This document shows positions 34,402 through 42,751 of a stretch of 64,000 bases of DNA, one piece after another. This stretch comes from an uncultured Prevotellaceae bacterium (GTDB taxonomy: Bacteria > Bacteroidota > Bacteroidia > Bacteroidales > Bacteroidaceae). The position numbers were made by a program, and so were the translations under genes. Position 1 is the first letter of the stretch, and every line of letters begins with the position of its first letter. Under the pieces are notes generated by a model. It ran no database searches, was not told the origin of the DNA, and saw only the letters and a list, made by a program, of their open reading frames with translations. The stretch is taken from assembly GCA_902780025.1 (NCBI GenBank), contig CACZDV010000001.1, forward strand, positions 124,001 through 188,000. The letters are read 5' to 3'.

Positions 34402-36861
34402 TTAACGTATCACCACCTTCTGCCCGTTGATGATGTAGATGCCCTTTTGTAGCTGAGTGCGCGGTATGCGCCTGCCTGACAGGTCGAAATAGGTATCATT
34501 TGTTGATGTACTATTTGCGAATGTGTCTCCAGGGGTCTGACTTATTTCCTTAATCCCGTCGGTGACCTCTGAGGCAGTCAGCGGCATGAGCATCCACTGG
34601 CGGTGGATGGGGGTGGGGTTGCTGTCCTGATACTGCCAGACGGTGACCGTGGTGCCGGCGGCCGTCGATTCGTTGCTCAGGTCGAAGCCGTGGCTGCGGC
34701 CCCGGCTGGCCAGAATCTTGAAGAACGGATAGTCAACGACGTCGATGTAGAAGTCCTGTTCGCTGGCCTCGGCCTTCTGTGCTGTCAGCGACGAACTGCT
34801 GCTGTTGCGATGGGCTGTGAGCCGTAGTCCGAGGGCGTTCTGCAGCCCGTAGGTGCCGTTGCCCATGTCCTTCAGCGTCCAGCGCTGTGCGTCGCTGTAG
34901 TTGAGGTCTTCGATGGTCACCTTGCTGCCTGTTGCCGTGATGGCGCGCGTCGTTTCGTGACGCGGTATGATGAGGTATTCGTCGCCGTCGCGCAGCAGTT
35001 CTTTCACCCCTCTCTCCGTACTGTGGGCGGGAATGATGAGAGTGACGATCGACTGGGTCGGCATGATGACCTTCAGCTTCCTGTCGTTGAGAGTGATGCC
35101 TGTCTTGGTGCTTGCTAAGTTCTCGTTGGCCGACGTGCGGTAAGCCTTGATGCTGCTGAGCGTCGGCAGGTCGCTGAAGAGCGAGAGGTCAATGTTGTGA
35201 ATGCTTTTAGCCCCTTCGTTGAGCAGGACGAGTACCAGCGTGTCGCGGTCGGCATTGACAGCAGCCAGCGACTGTGCACAGGGCGAGGTGACGATGTCGT
35301 AGCCGTGACGGATGAAGCGCGAGCAGTGCTGGCGCACGTAGAAGTTCTTCACTTTCTGGTAGGTCTGGTTGGCGAAGCTGCCGCGGATGGTACACCACTG
35401 GTCGTTAGCCTCCTCCATGTACTGCCAGTCAATCCAGGCTTCGGGCTGTATGTAGCGCATATCGTCGATGAGCCGCTGTGCCAGTGCGAGGTTGCCGCCG
35501 ATGCCGTTGCCGCCCGAGCCGGTCTCGCTCATCCAGAGCGGCTTCTTGTTCTGATGGGCCAGCAGGGCCAGGCGGGTGCGGTCGGCATTGTTGCCCGAAT
35601 AGGTGTGGGTGTTCCACTGTCCCACCAGCGGCAGTATGCCGGCACTCTTGTACTGCTTGAAGCCCTCGACGCTGAGTCCGATGTTGGTCTCGTCGGAGGC
35701 CGAGATGACCGTGTTGAGGCCCGACTCGCGGAGGATAGGCTCCAGCACGCGGATGAACTTCACCTGCGACTGGTAGTCGAAGTGGCAACCCTCCTGCGGG
35801 CCGTTGGCAAACCAGAAGTTGGTGACCGACTCGTTGAAAGGCTCCAGCGTCTTGAACTCTATGCCGTATACATCCTTGTAGTGCTTGCAGACATCTACCA
35901 GGTAGTGTGCGAACTCCTCGTAGTACTCGGGTCTCAGGTTGTCCTTGCCGCCGTCGGCGTTGCCGCTGACGCAGCCGCTGTAGGTCATGTAGTACGGACA
36001 TGAGTTGCTGAACGCCTCGAAGACGGCATCAGGCCGTTTCTCCTTGATCTTCAGCATGATCTTGCGCTGGGCGGCATCGCGGTCCCAGTGGTATTCGTCG
36101 CCGCTGAAGTCCTTGAATCCCTCCATCTCGGCGCGCAGACCCTTGCCGCCACCCATGTGGTGGAGGTTGCAGTGGCGGTTCTCGGGGTCGTCGCCGCCGC
36201 CGATGTTATAGCGGAAGTGCGAGTAGTTCAGACCTGTGGGACTGACCAGCAACTCTACAATCTCGTCGATTTTCTTGTCCGTCCACTTGCCGCACTGGCC
36301 GGCCCACCAGCAGAGCGAGACGCCCCAGCCGTCGAAGTGCTGGCGAACGAGCTGCGGACAGACCGTGTAGTTGAGGGTGTCGGTAGGGGGTGCCTGCTTC
36401 ACGTTGTCGCTGAAGTACCACATGTGCTTCATGTCGTTGCCGTCCTTGTTGGTATAGACCTTCTGGTGGCCGTCGTTGCTGTCAGAGCCTAAATATTTGC
36501 TGTTGGCCTTGCAGCGCAGTCTCACGTACTGTCCCATGGCCTGCTCGATGGTCCATTTGGCCTCGTCGCCCGCTGCGTCGGCTATGAAGAGCGAGTTCCA
36601 TTCACCCGTCTTCGACAGGAACTTCTCCTGCCCGGCCACCTGAATGGTGTAGTAGCCTTTTCCGTCGGGGGTCAGAGTCATCTGTTGCGGACTGGCTTTG
36701 GTGGAGGCTTCTATCCATCCGCCGTTGTCGGTTCCACATTCCAAGTGGTTACCGCTGCTGTGCAGCAGATAGAGTGTGGTGGCTTTCGTAAAACTGGTTT
36801 GCCCGTAAACCGTGGCCCAGGTTGCTATTGCAGCAACCAATAACAATAGTGTTTTCTTCAT
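34402..36861 (-). CDS. GH30-family hydrolase with ricin-like domains and C-terminal tail
   Basis: This 819-aa secreted protein (signal peptide MKKTLLLLVAAIATWATVYG) has an N-terminal ricin-like beta-trefoil (about 24-150), then the GH30 barrel with FDGWGVSLCWWAG, the acid/base Glu344 in LEPFNES and the nucleophile Glu446 in WMSETGSGG, and a beta-sandwich. A second ricin-type domain (about 640-765) and the tail FDLSGRRI...GIYIINGQKVVIR follow. GH30 includes endo-beta-1,6-galactanases, xylanases and xylobiohydrolases; the QEGCHF segment after the acid/base recalls the galactanase group, but I cannot decide. It lies behind the GH43 gene. A 33-bp tandem duplication covers its start codon. Confidence 0.88.
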   Translation of the reverse strand: MKKTLLLLVAAIATWATVYGQTSFTKATTLYLLHSSGNHLECGTDNGGWIEASTKASPQQMTLTPDGKGYYTIQVAGQEKFLSKTGEWNSLFIADAAGDEAKWTIEQAMGQYVRLRCKANSKYLGSDSNDGHQKVYTNKDGNDMKHMWYFSDNVKQAPPTDTLNYTVCPQLVRQHFDGWGVSLCWWAGQCGKWTDKKIDEIVELLVSPTGLNYSHFRYNIGGGDDPENRHCNLHHMGGGKGLRAEMEGFKDFSGDEYHWDRDAAQRKIMLKIKEKRPDAVFEAFSNSCPYYMTYSGCVSGNADGGKDNLRPEYYEEFAHYLVDVCKHYKDVYGIEFKTLEPFNESVTNFWFANGPQEGCHFDYQSQVKFIRVLEPILRESGLNTVISASDETNIGLSVEGFKQYKSAGILPLVGQWNTHTYSGNNADRTRLALLAHQNKKPLWMSETGSGGNGIGGNLALAQRLIDDMRYIQPEAWIDWQYMEEANDQWCTIRGSFANQTYQKVKNFYVRQHCSRFIRHGYDIVTSPCAQSLAAVNADRDTLVLVLLNEGAKSIHNIDLSLFSDLPTLSSIKAYRTSANENLASTKTGITLNDRKLKVIMPTQSIVTLIIPAHSTERGVKELLRDGDEYLIIPRHETTRAITATGSKVTIEDLNYSDAQRWTLKDMGNGTYGLQNALGLRLTAHRNSSSSSLTAQKAEASEQDFYIDVVDYPFFKILASRGRSHGFDLSNESTAAGTTVTVWQYQDSNPTPIHRQWMLMPLTASEVTDGIKEISQTPGDTFANSTSTNDTYFDLSGRRIPRTQLQKGIYIINGQKVVIR

Positions 36862-36919
36862 TGTCGATGAGTATTATAACAGTTATTTCTTCATTGTCGA
36901 TGAGTATTATAATAGTTAT
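36853..36919. repeat. 33-bp tandem duplication covering the GH30 start codon
   Basis: Two copies of a 33-bp unit (first at 36853-36885, second at 36886-36919, one mismatch) fill the gap between GH43 and GH30. On the minus strand each copy holds ATGAAGAAA. The downstream copy is the true GH30 start, while the upstream copy reads ATG AAG AAA TAA, a three-codon ORF. Confidence 0.85.
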
Positions 36920-38625
36920 CTGACTATCCGCTTGCGGCTCTGTCCGTCCCGGTGCTCGATGATGAGACCGCGGCGCTGGGTGGCGTTGTTGACGGGCGAA
37001 CCGTCCAGGCGATAGGAACGGTCAGGAAGCGTGACTGCCGGGGCTGTGGGAGCGGTAACGGCATCGGGAGTCTCTCTTGAGAACTGCCAGGCATCGATAT
37101 AGGCGGTGGTGGCTGCTGTGCAGACGAGAAAGACGGTCTTTACCCCTTTGAAGACGGCAGGGTCCACAGGGATATTGAAGTCCTGGTAGGCGGTCGACGT
37201 GAAGTCGAGCGAGGCGGCGGGCTTTGCCGTCTTGGTGCCTAAGCGTATCTCCACGGTGCCCGTGCCCTTGGCGCGCAGCATGAACGAGCCAGCGCCCTCG
37301 GTGCCGAAGTCCACCTTGCGCAGCTGGGTCCAGGCGCCGGCCTTCAGCTTCAGCTGCAGGGCCCGTGAGGCATCGTTGCCCAGGGAACTGATGCCGGTGT
37401 TCTTGGTGATGTTGCTGAAGTCCTCGTAGGTGAAGCCGCCGCAGGTGGCCATCGTCTCAGCCTCCTGCAGCTGGTAGGGGTCGAGGTTGCGGATGGCGGT
37501 GACGCCCGTCTTGTTGAGCGTCATCTTATTGATGGTCTGCTTCGACTCGTTCACCGTGGCTACGTTGACGCCGATGGAGCGGTAGCCCGAGGCGCCGCCG
37601 TCCATGGCCTTGCCGTCCTTCATGGCCGACTCCAGCACCGTGGAGTGGTAGAAGAGGTAATATTTGCCCTGGAACTTGTGGAGGTGGGTGTGGTTGTTGC
37701 CCCAGCCCATGCCGAAGTTGCCCTCGTTGGGCACATATTCACCGCGATACTCCCAGGAGTTGGGGTCGAGCGGGTTGTCGCTCACCATGTAGCACATACT
37801 GCACGACGAGGGGGCCGGCTGGCCGTTTCGCTTCTCGAACTTCGACCAGTCGTTGCGGTCGCTCCACGACGTGTTGTAGGTATAGACGAAGCGTCCGCCG
37901 ATGATGTTCAGCTCGCTGGCCTCAAAGAGGTAGGGCGCCGGCATGTTGACGGCACTGCCGTCGATGGCCGTCATCGAGGGCTTCAGCTTGGCGATGCGCG
38001 AGTTGCCCGGCCACAGCTTCGAGCCCGACGACTGCGGGTCGCCGCCGCCAAAACCTATCCATCCCTGACCCGTAGAGTCGATGACGGCACCGGGGTCGAA
38101 CAGCCAGTTGCAGGGATCGACACCGGCCATGCCGTGGCGGATCATGGGCTGGCTGTTGGGCGACGTGAAGGGACCTACCGGCGACTTCGTGCTCTTCATC
38201 ACGCCCACGCTGCTGCCGCCGTTGGCAAAGTACACGAAGAACTCATCCTTGCCCGCTGCTGTAGTGCGCCAGACGGCCGACGGTGCCCACGAATTTCCGC
38301 ACCAGTTGCCGCAGACCTTGCCCACGTCGATGGTGCCGTGGAACGTCCAGTTCACCATGTCGTCGGTCGAGAAGACCACTAACGACTTGATGTTGCCGTA
38401 GCCGTTGGAGCCCGTCTTCTTGTTGACGATGTACTGCTGATGGTCGTTGGTGCCGTAAACGTAGAGACGGCCGTTATAGTCGATGGCCGTAGGGTCGGCA
38501 CAGAAGACGGCGGCACTGATGGGGTTGGCATTGCTGGTACCCTTGTAGTCGGTAGCCAGTGTCTGGGCGTGGGATTGCAGGCTTGCTGCCACGATAGCGG
38601 CAGTGGCAAAGATTTCCTTACACAT
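36916..38625 (-). CDS. GH43 arabinofuranosidase/xylosidase with CBM6
   Basis: The preferred start is MCKEIF at 38625 (569 aa), because the -7 box at 38650-38657 overlaps the longer frame. A signal peptide leads to the five-bladed propeller of GH43: base Asp44 in FCADPTAIDYNG, the NSWAPSAVW hallmark, DPCNWLFDPGAV and the acid Glu in LFEASEL. A CBM6 module (about 400-520, LQEAETMATCGGFT...AYIDAWQFS) binds xylan. The end (YRLDGSPV...RKRIVR) is a degenerate version of the sorting-like tail. GH43-CBM6 enzymes commonly act as arabinoxylan arabinofuranohydrolases. First gene of a two-gene operon with GH30. Confidence 0.93.
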   Translation of the reverse strand: MCKEIFATAAIVAASLQSHAQTLATDYKGTSNANPISAAVFCADPTAIDYNGRLYVYGTNDHQQYIVNKKTGSNGYGNIKSLVVFSTDDMVNWTFHGTIDVGKVCGNWCGNSWAPSAVWRTTAAGKDEFFVYFANGGSSVGVMKSTKSPVGPFTSPNSQPMIRHGMAGVDPCNWLFDPGAVIDSTGQGWIGFGGGDPQSSGSKLWPGNSRIAKLKPSMTAIDGSAVNMPAPYLFEASELNIIGGRFVYTYNTSWSDRNDWSKFEKRNGQPAPSSCSMCYMVSDNPLDPNSWEYRGEYVPNEGNFGMGWGNNHTHLHKFQGKYYLFYHSTVLESAMKDGKAMDGGASGYRSIGVNVATVNESKQTINKMTLNKTGVTAIRNLDPYQLQEAETMATCGGFTYEDFSNITKNTGISSLGNDASRALQLKLKAGAWTQLRKVDFGTEGAGSFMLRAKGTGTVEIRLGTKTAKPAASLDFTSTAYQDFNIPVDPAVFKGVKTVFLVCTAATTAYIDAWQFSRETPDAVTAPTAPAVTLPDRSYRLDGSPVNNATQRRGLIIEHRDGQSRKRIVR

Positions 38626-38649
38626 GAGTTTCAGGTTTATAACTTGGTG

Positions 38650-38657
38650 CAAAGGTA
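38650..38657 (-). promoter_or_regulatory. -7 element TACCTTTG of the GH43-GH30 operon
   Basis: Minus-strand TACCTTTG, 25 bp upstream of the chosen ATG at 38625; it excludes the longer ORF start at 38652. Confidence 0.7.
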
Positions 38658-38721
38658 AGGCTTTTCACCGATATAGAAGACTGTCGAAACGTTAAATAGA
38701 CTTAATTCTTGGCAAAAACTA

Positions 38722-38744
38722 AGTACTTTGTATTGCAAGGTACT
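38722..38744. promoter_or_regulatory. Putative PadR operator
   Basis: AGTACTTTG (38722-38730) and CAAGGTACT (38736-38744) form an inverted repeat with one mismatch and a 5-nt centre. It covers the -33 element of the padR promoter (TTG 38733-38735). PadR proteins typically bind AGTAC/GTACT-type palindromes and repress their own operon, so autorepression is likely. Confidence 0.65.
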
Positions 38745-38763
38745 AAAGTTTTACCTATCTTTG
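38733..38763 (+). promoter_or_regulatory. Promoter of the padR-pspC operon
   Basis: TTG (38733-38735), 20-bp spacer, TATCTTTG (38756-38763). Transcription should begin near 38770, about 23 nt before the ATG. Confidence 0.8.
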
Positions 38764-38792
38764 CAGCCGAAAACCAATTCAACCCGTAAGAC

Positions 38793-39143
38793 ATGAACAT
38801 TGAGAATGCCAAGTCACAGATGCGCAAGGGGATGCTGGAGTACTGCGTACTGCTGCTCCTGAAGCACCGCCCCTCGTATGCCAGTGACATCATCCAGCAA
38901 CTGAAACAGGCCGAGCTGCTCGTGGTGGAGGGAACGCTCTATCCGCTGCTGACCCGCCTGAAGAACGACGGACTGCTGCAATACCAGTGGCAGGAGTCGA
39001 CGCAGGGACCTCCCCGCAAGTACTATGCCCTCAGTCCTGAGGGCGAACAGTTCCTCGAAGGGCTCGACGCGGCCTGGAAGGAACTCTCTAACACCATCAA
39101 TTATCTACAAACCATCACCCCCAAACTATTAGAAGCAAAATGA
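38793..39143 (+). CDS. PadR-family transcriptional repressor
   Basis: This 116-aa protein has the PadR winged-helix start (MNIENAKSQMRKGMLEYCVL), the wing signature GTLYPLLTRLKNDGLL and GPPRKYYALSPEGEQFL, and a short C-terminal dimerisation helix. It is the compact subfamily 2 form. Its stop overlaps the start of the pspC gene by 4 nt (ATGA), so translation is coupled. In Bacteroidales this pair is conserved and PadR represses the PspC partner. A matching palindrome sits in its promoter. Confidence 0.93.
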   Translation: MNIENAKSQMRKGMLEYCVLLLLKHRPSYASDIIQQLKQAELLVVEGTLYPLLTRLKNDGLLQYQWQESTQGPPRKYYALSPEGEQFLEGLDAAWKELSNTINYLQTITPKLLEAK

Positions 39144-40879
39144 AGAAGAATATCACCATCAACCTGTGTGGGCGCCTGTTCCAGATTGACGAGGATGCCT
39201 ACGAGCTGTTGCAGCAGTATATCGAGTCGCTCCGTGCTTCCTTCGGAAAGGAAGAGGGTGGCGAGGAAATCGTGAACGACATTGAGGCCCGCATCGCCGA
39301 ACTCTTTGCCGAACTGCGTCAGCAGGGCATCGAGGCCATCACCATCGACCACGTGAAGGACATCATCACCCGCATCGGCCGTCCTGAGGAACTGGCTGAC
39401 AACAACGAAAACGAGAACAAAGACGAGAAAAGCGGACATAAGTATGACTCCTTCCGTTCGGCAGCCAAGGATATATGTGATAATGTACGCGCGAGGACAG
39501 CCGGCAAACGGCTCTATCGTAATCCGAAGGACAAGATGCTGGCGGGTGTGTGCTCCGGCTTTGCCGCCTATACCAATAGCGACCCCGTCGTCTGGCGTCT
39601 GTTAGCGGTGGTGCTCGTATTGGTATATGGCGTGGGCATCATCGGCTACATCGTGCTGGCCATCATACTGCCTGAGGCCCGTACGCCTGAACAACTACTG
39701 CAGATGGAAGGCAAGGACGTGACGCCGCAGAACCTGGCTGATGTCGTTGTCGACGATAAGCAGTCCGCCCAGTCCCGTCGAAGTCTTCTTGGCAGCATTG
39801 TCTCTGTAATGTTGAAACTGCTGGCAGGACTCCTTTTCGTTCTTTTTGTCATCGTCGGACTGGTGTTGCTGGTCTGTTTCCTGCTCGCTGCAGGCAGTCT
39901 CATCATTGTCTTCACCGTACCCGGGGCATCGCATCGCAGCCTGCCCTTCGACCTCGGCTACATGAACCTTCCCGAGCTTTATGCTGCCCATCCTTGGCTG
40001 GTCGTTATCTTCATCGTCAGCCTGCTGTTGGCCTTCATCACGCCCCTCTACGCCATCGTTCACGGACTATTCGCCAAGGCCGGTAAGATAAAGCCTATGG
40101 GCACCTGGCAGAACGTAGCGTGGATTGTGCTTTGGCTGATTGCCATGTTCAGCCTGTTCCCCAGTCTCTTTGCCTTACAGGACCTGCGACAAGCAGAACG
40201 ACAGGCAGAGCAGGAGGCCCGGTATTCTGGCAGTATAACACCCTGCGCCATCAACGGCGTACCCATGATGGAGCAGGACTTCAACTACTTCTCGCAGAAC
40301 GGCTGGGTGATGGTGGAGACCAGCAATACCGAAGATAAATATGCCACCCTCACCTCTAAATACGAATACTGTACCGGCGACTCAACCGTGTGGTATCTAA
40401 ATGGGCATGAGTGGGAGAATGACCGACCGCTCGTCTATCAGGCCGAGCATGCGGAGTGGGTCGAGCCAGGCATCTACTCGCTCAACTGCATAGTACGTGC
40501 CGACGGGCATGGAACCTTCGTCTATACCCAAGTCGACGGCGAGAAGACGCTCAAGGAAATTCCACCTTACGGCATGAAGGGCGGTGAGCTCTGGTTAGGC
40601 ATCACCAAGGCGATGAAGGAAAACGGGAAAGACATGCAGGAGCTGAAGGCCGAACCCCAATGGAAACAGGACGAGTGGCTCAAGATAGCCAAGGCCAATC
40701 ACGGCCGCGGCTACGGCTGGAGCGATGTGCAGATTGACAGCATCGTGGTCACCGCCGACTCCATTCCCGTTGTCTACGGCGTCTCCACCGTTCCCGCCTT
40801 CACGGGCCAGCCCTGCCGCGCCAAGCAGTTCTCAGCCACCGACTTTGTGCTCACTCGTATCGGCGACCTGCCGAAATAA
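39140..40879 (+). CDS. PspC-domain membrane protein
   Basis: This 579-aa inner-membrane protein has an N-terminal cytoplasmic helical part (MKKNITINLCGRLFQIDEDAYELL, 1-110), typical of Bacteroidetes PspC proteins. The PspC domain (about 123-185; RLYRNPKDKMLAGVCSGFAAY, then two helices) follows, with further membrane segments near 215-250, 280-305 and 325-345, and a periplasmic C-terminal domain (about 370-579) that I do not recognise. PspC proteins respond to envelope stress; here PadR replaces the phage-shock regulator. Translationally coupled to padR. Confidence 0.9.
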   Translation: MKKNITINLCGRLFQIDEDAYELLQQYIESLRASFGKEEGGEEIVNDIEARIAELFAELRQQGIEAITIDHVKDIITRIGRPEELADNNENENKDEKSGHKYDSFRSAAKDICDNVRARTAGKRLYRNPKDKMLAGVCSGFAAYTNSDPVVWRLLAVVLVLVYGVGIIGYIVLAIILPEARTPEQLLQMEGKDVTPQNLADVVVDDKQSAQSRRSLLGSIVSVMLKLLAGLLFVLFVIVGLVLLVCFLLAAGSLIIVFTVPGASHRSLPFDLGYMNLPELYAAHPWLVVIFIVSLLLAFITPLYAIVHGLFAKAGKIKPMGTWQNVAWIVLWLIAMFSLFPSLFALQDLRQAERQAEQEARYSGSITPCAINGVPMMEQDFNYFSQNGWVMVETSNTEDKYATLTSKYEYCTGDSTVWYLNGHEWENDRPLVYQAEHAEWVEPGIYSLNCIVRADGHGTFVYTQVDGEKTLKEIPPYGMKGGELWLGITKAMKENGKDMQELKAEPQWKQDEWLKIAKANHGRGYGWSDVQIDSIVVTADSIPVVYGVSTVPAFTGQPCRAKQFSATDFVLTRIGDLPK

Positions 40880-40930
40880 CCGGCGCAATGATCGTGTGAA
40901 ATAGAAAAGTTCCCCCTATACCTGTAAGTT

Positions 40931-40976
40931 CCACCCCCTTTGCTCCGACCAAAGGGGGTGGTTTGGTCGGAGCAAA
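40931..40976 (+). promoter_or_regulatory. Two mutually exclusive hairpins behind the pspC gene
   Basis: Hairpin A pairs 40931-40942 with 40950-40961 (12 bp, CCACCCCCTTTG and its complement). Hairpin B pairs 40939-40953 with 40962-40976 (15 bp, TTTGCTCCGACCAAA and its complement). They share 40939-40953 and cannot coexist. Both are perfect. No long T-tract follows, so this is not a normal terminator. It could be an mRNA 3'-end structure, a switch, or a DNA foldback. Confidence 0.7.
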
Positions 40977-41030
40977 GGTCGGGTTTACCCGGACTAAACT
41001 CCCGCTTACCCACAACACACACCGCATTTT

Positions 41031-41204
41031 GATACAGAATACAGAATACAGTTTTCAGAGATGCAGGTCGAAAATCTACCAATCAAAATTTTACTATATA
41101 TATAATATATATATTATATATATAGTAAGTATTATATAGTATAATATTCCTTTTCTTCACTTGCATACCGCTCCTGAGAAAACTGTATTCTGTATTACTG
41201 TATC
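41031..41204. repeat. MITE-like foldback element with 26-bp terminal inverted repeats
   Basis: The left end (41031-41056) starts GATACAGAATACAGAATACA and ends GTTTTC; the right end (41178-41204) is its complement with one extra base. Each end is built of the 7-nt word ACAGAAT. Between them lies a perfect 38-bp AT palindrome (41091-41128). The single extra T in the right end creates the TAA stop of the DUF1593 gene. No ORF lies inside. It fills the second half of the 315-bp gap behind pspC; the first half holds the hairpins at 40931-40976 and nothing else I can name. Confidence 0.8.
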
Positions 41205-42601
41205 AACATGTCTTTTTGCACAATCAGAATCGTCCTTCGGTAAGCCACCAGACGGAAGGGACCGTTGTCGTGGACTTCGCAGACGATGTGGATGGTGTCA
41301 TTAGCGGGCGCATCAGCAGGGATGTGGATAGTGGCTATCGACGGGGCGGTCTGGTCGATGGTCACTTTTGTCTTGCCTATCTCCGACTGCTGCCACCAGC
41401 TGAACGTGAGGCTGTCGCCGTCGGGATCAGCTGACTGTGAAGCATCGAGACGGAGGGACTGGCCCGGCTTCACTTTTATCACAGAAGGTGAGCGCAGGAC
41501 GACCTGCGGATTGCGGTTGCCGCGTCCTTCCTCGGCCCATTGCATTCGTGCCATGAAGTCGTTGAGCTCGTCGGGATAGAAGCGGGTTTTATAGCCTACG
41601 CTGACACTCCGCAGCGGTTCTTGCCAACTGGTCCAGGCGGTGGTGAGCGAGTCGGCACAGAGGCCGCGCTCGTGATAGCCAGCCCATCCTGCCTGATGCG
41701 GGTCCTCGGGGTCGTTCAGTCCGTTGGGCATGACATAAAGAAAACTGGGTGTGTCGCCCTCAACGCCCCATTTGTAGTCAGGATATTCGCGCCCCAGCGC
41801 ACCGTGTCCCTGTATGTAGTCCTTGTGCTGCTGCCAGTGGCGCTTGCCCAGTTCGCATTGCTCCTGCCACGCGCCCTCGTCCCAGATGAACTGCAGGTCG
41901 TCCTTGAACTCGCTCCTGAGCCATTGGTGGGAACTGTAGGCACGGTTCATTCGCATGCTGTACTGCATGTCCTGGTCGGTGATGGTGTAGATGCGGAACT
42001 TGCGGACGAAGCGCTTCAACGCTTCCGCCGAGCGTGTCTGCTTCACTCGCCAGATGGCCTGTGCCAAGGTGTTGGCTCCGCCCCATGCTGCCACATAGAT
42101 AGGCCGCGGGTCGTCCTCGTCGGCTAAGCGGATGAGCAGACGGCTGCCAGGCGAGTCGTTGTCTGCGCCGATGACCTTGATGCCACCATGCACGCTGCCC
42201 ATCACGGCGCGGCCCTTCAGGTAGTCGGCACTGGGCCAGTAGCCCCGCTGCTGTCGTCCGTTCTCCTGTGCCAACGGCAGGAACCCCTGTTGTGCTGAGC
42301 GCTTCATCAGTTGACCGACGTCCTTGCGGTAGGCCTCGATGACGCGTTGCAGATACTGTGCCCACTCAGCGGGATACGGGTCGCAGTTCCAGCCTACAGA
42401 CGTGATCAGCGCCTCTATCTCAAACAGGTCGGCGTAGGCCATCAGGCGCACCATCGACTGCATATCGTCGGGCTCCACATCGGCTGGCGCAATATCGGTA
42501 CACACCACTAAGCGTGGTTTCCAGTTCTCATGACTAAAGGTTGAGCTGACGACCGTGAACAGCAGGCCGATGGTGAAGAGTAGCTTATGTGACATATTCA
42601 T
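41195..42601 (-). CDS. DUF1593 nucleoside-hydrolase-like secreted protein
   Basis: The ATG at 42601 is preferred (468 aa, signal peptide MNMSHKLLFTIGLLFTVVSS) because it lies behind the promoter at 42633. The ATG at 42595 is an alternative. The N-terminal domain (WKPRLVVCTDIAPADVEPDDMQSM, with the DxEPDD cluster and NDSPGS, VAAWGGANTLAQA) is the nucleoside-hydrolase-like DUF1593 family, and a C-terminal cadherin-like beta domain (ASQSADPDGDSLTFSWWQ) follows. Family members are often found in polysaccharide loci, but the substrate is unknown. The final codons (MLIQ and stop) lie in the end of a foldback element, so the natural C-terminus may have been replaced. Confidence 0.85.
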   Translation of the reverse strand: MNMSHKLLFTIGLLFTVVSSTFSHENWKPRLVVCTDIAPADVEPDDMQSMVRLMAYADLFEIEALITSVGWNCDPYPAEWAQYLQRVIEAYRKDVGQLMKRSAQQGFLPLAQENGRQQRGYWPSADYLKGRAVMGSVHGGIKVIGADNDSPGSRLLIRLADEDDPRPIYVAAWGGANTLAQAIWRVKQTRSAEALKRFVRKFRIYTITDQDMQYSMRMNRAYSSHQWLRSEFKDDLQFIWDEGAWQEQCELGKRHWQQHKDYIQGHGALGREYPDYKWGVEGDTPSFLYVMPNGLNDPEDPHQAGWAGYHERGLCADSLTTAWTSWQEPLRSVSVGYKTRFYPDELNDFMARMQWAEEGRGNRNPQVVLRSPSVIKVKPGQSLRLDASQSADPDGDSLTFSWWQQSEIGKTKVTIDQTAPSIATIHIPADAPANDTIHIVCEVHDNGPFRLVAYRRTILIVQKDMLIQ

Positions 42602-42632
42602 CAGAAATGATAAAGATTCGTAATAGTGCGTA

Positions 42633-42640
42633 CAAAAATA
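42633..42640 (-). promoter_or_regulatory. -7 element TATTTTTG of the DUF1593 gene
   Basis: Minus-strand TATTTTTG fits TAnnTTTG, about 32 bp before the chosen ATG at 42601. No clear -33 element. Confidence 0.5.
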
Positions 42641-42662
42641 GTGATTATTCCACAAAACCGTG

Positions 42663-42670
42663 TAATTTTG
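42663..42670 (+). promoter_or_regulatory. -7 element TAATTTTG of the ECF sigma operon
   Basis: TAATTTTG lies 81 bp before the sigma factor ATG at 42752. The leader of about 75 nt has no gene. Confidence 0.5.
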
Positions 42671-42751
42671 TACACAGTTTTAACCCGTTTTATGAAAAAA
42701 GTTCAGGGAAGTGCGGGATATTTCCATGAACTTGTCGTATAACAAGTAGAG

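Noticed and set aside
34402..36861. Firm call of the GH30 enzyme as a xylanase because of neighbouring xylan enzymes
   Set aside because: Context suggests it, but the active-site surroundings recall galactanase-type members; the subfamily cannot be settled from the sequence by eye.
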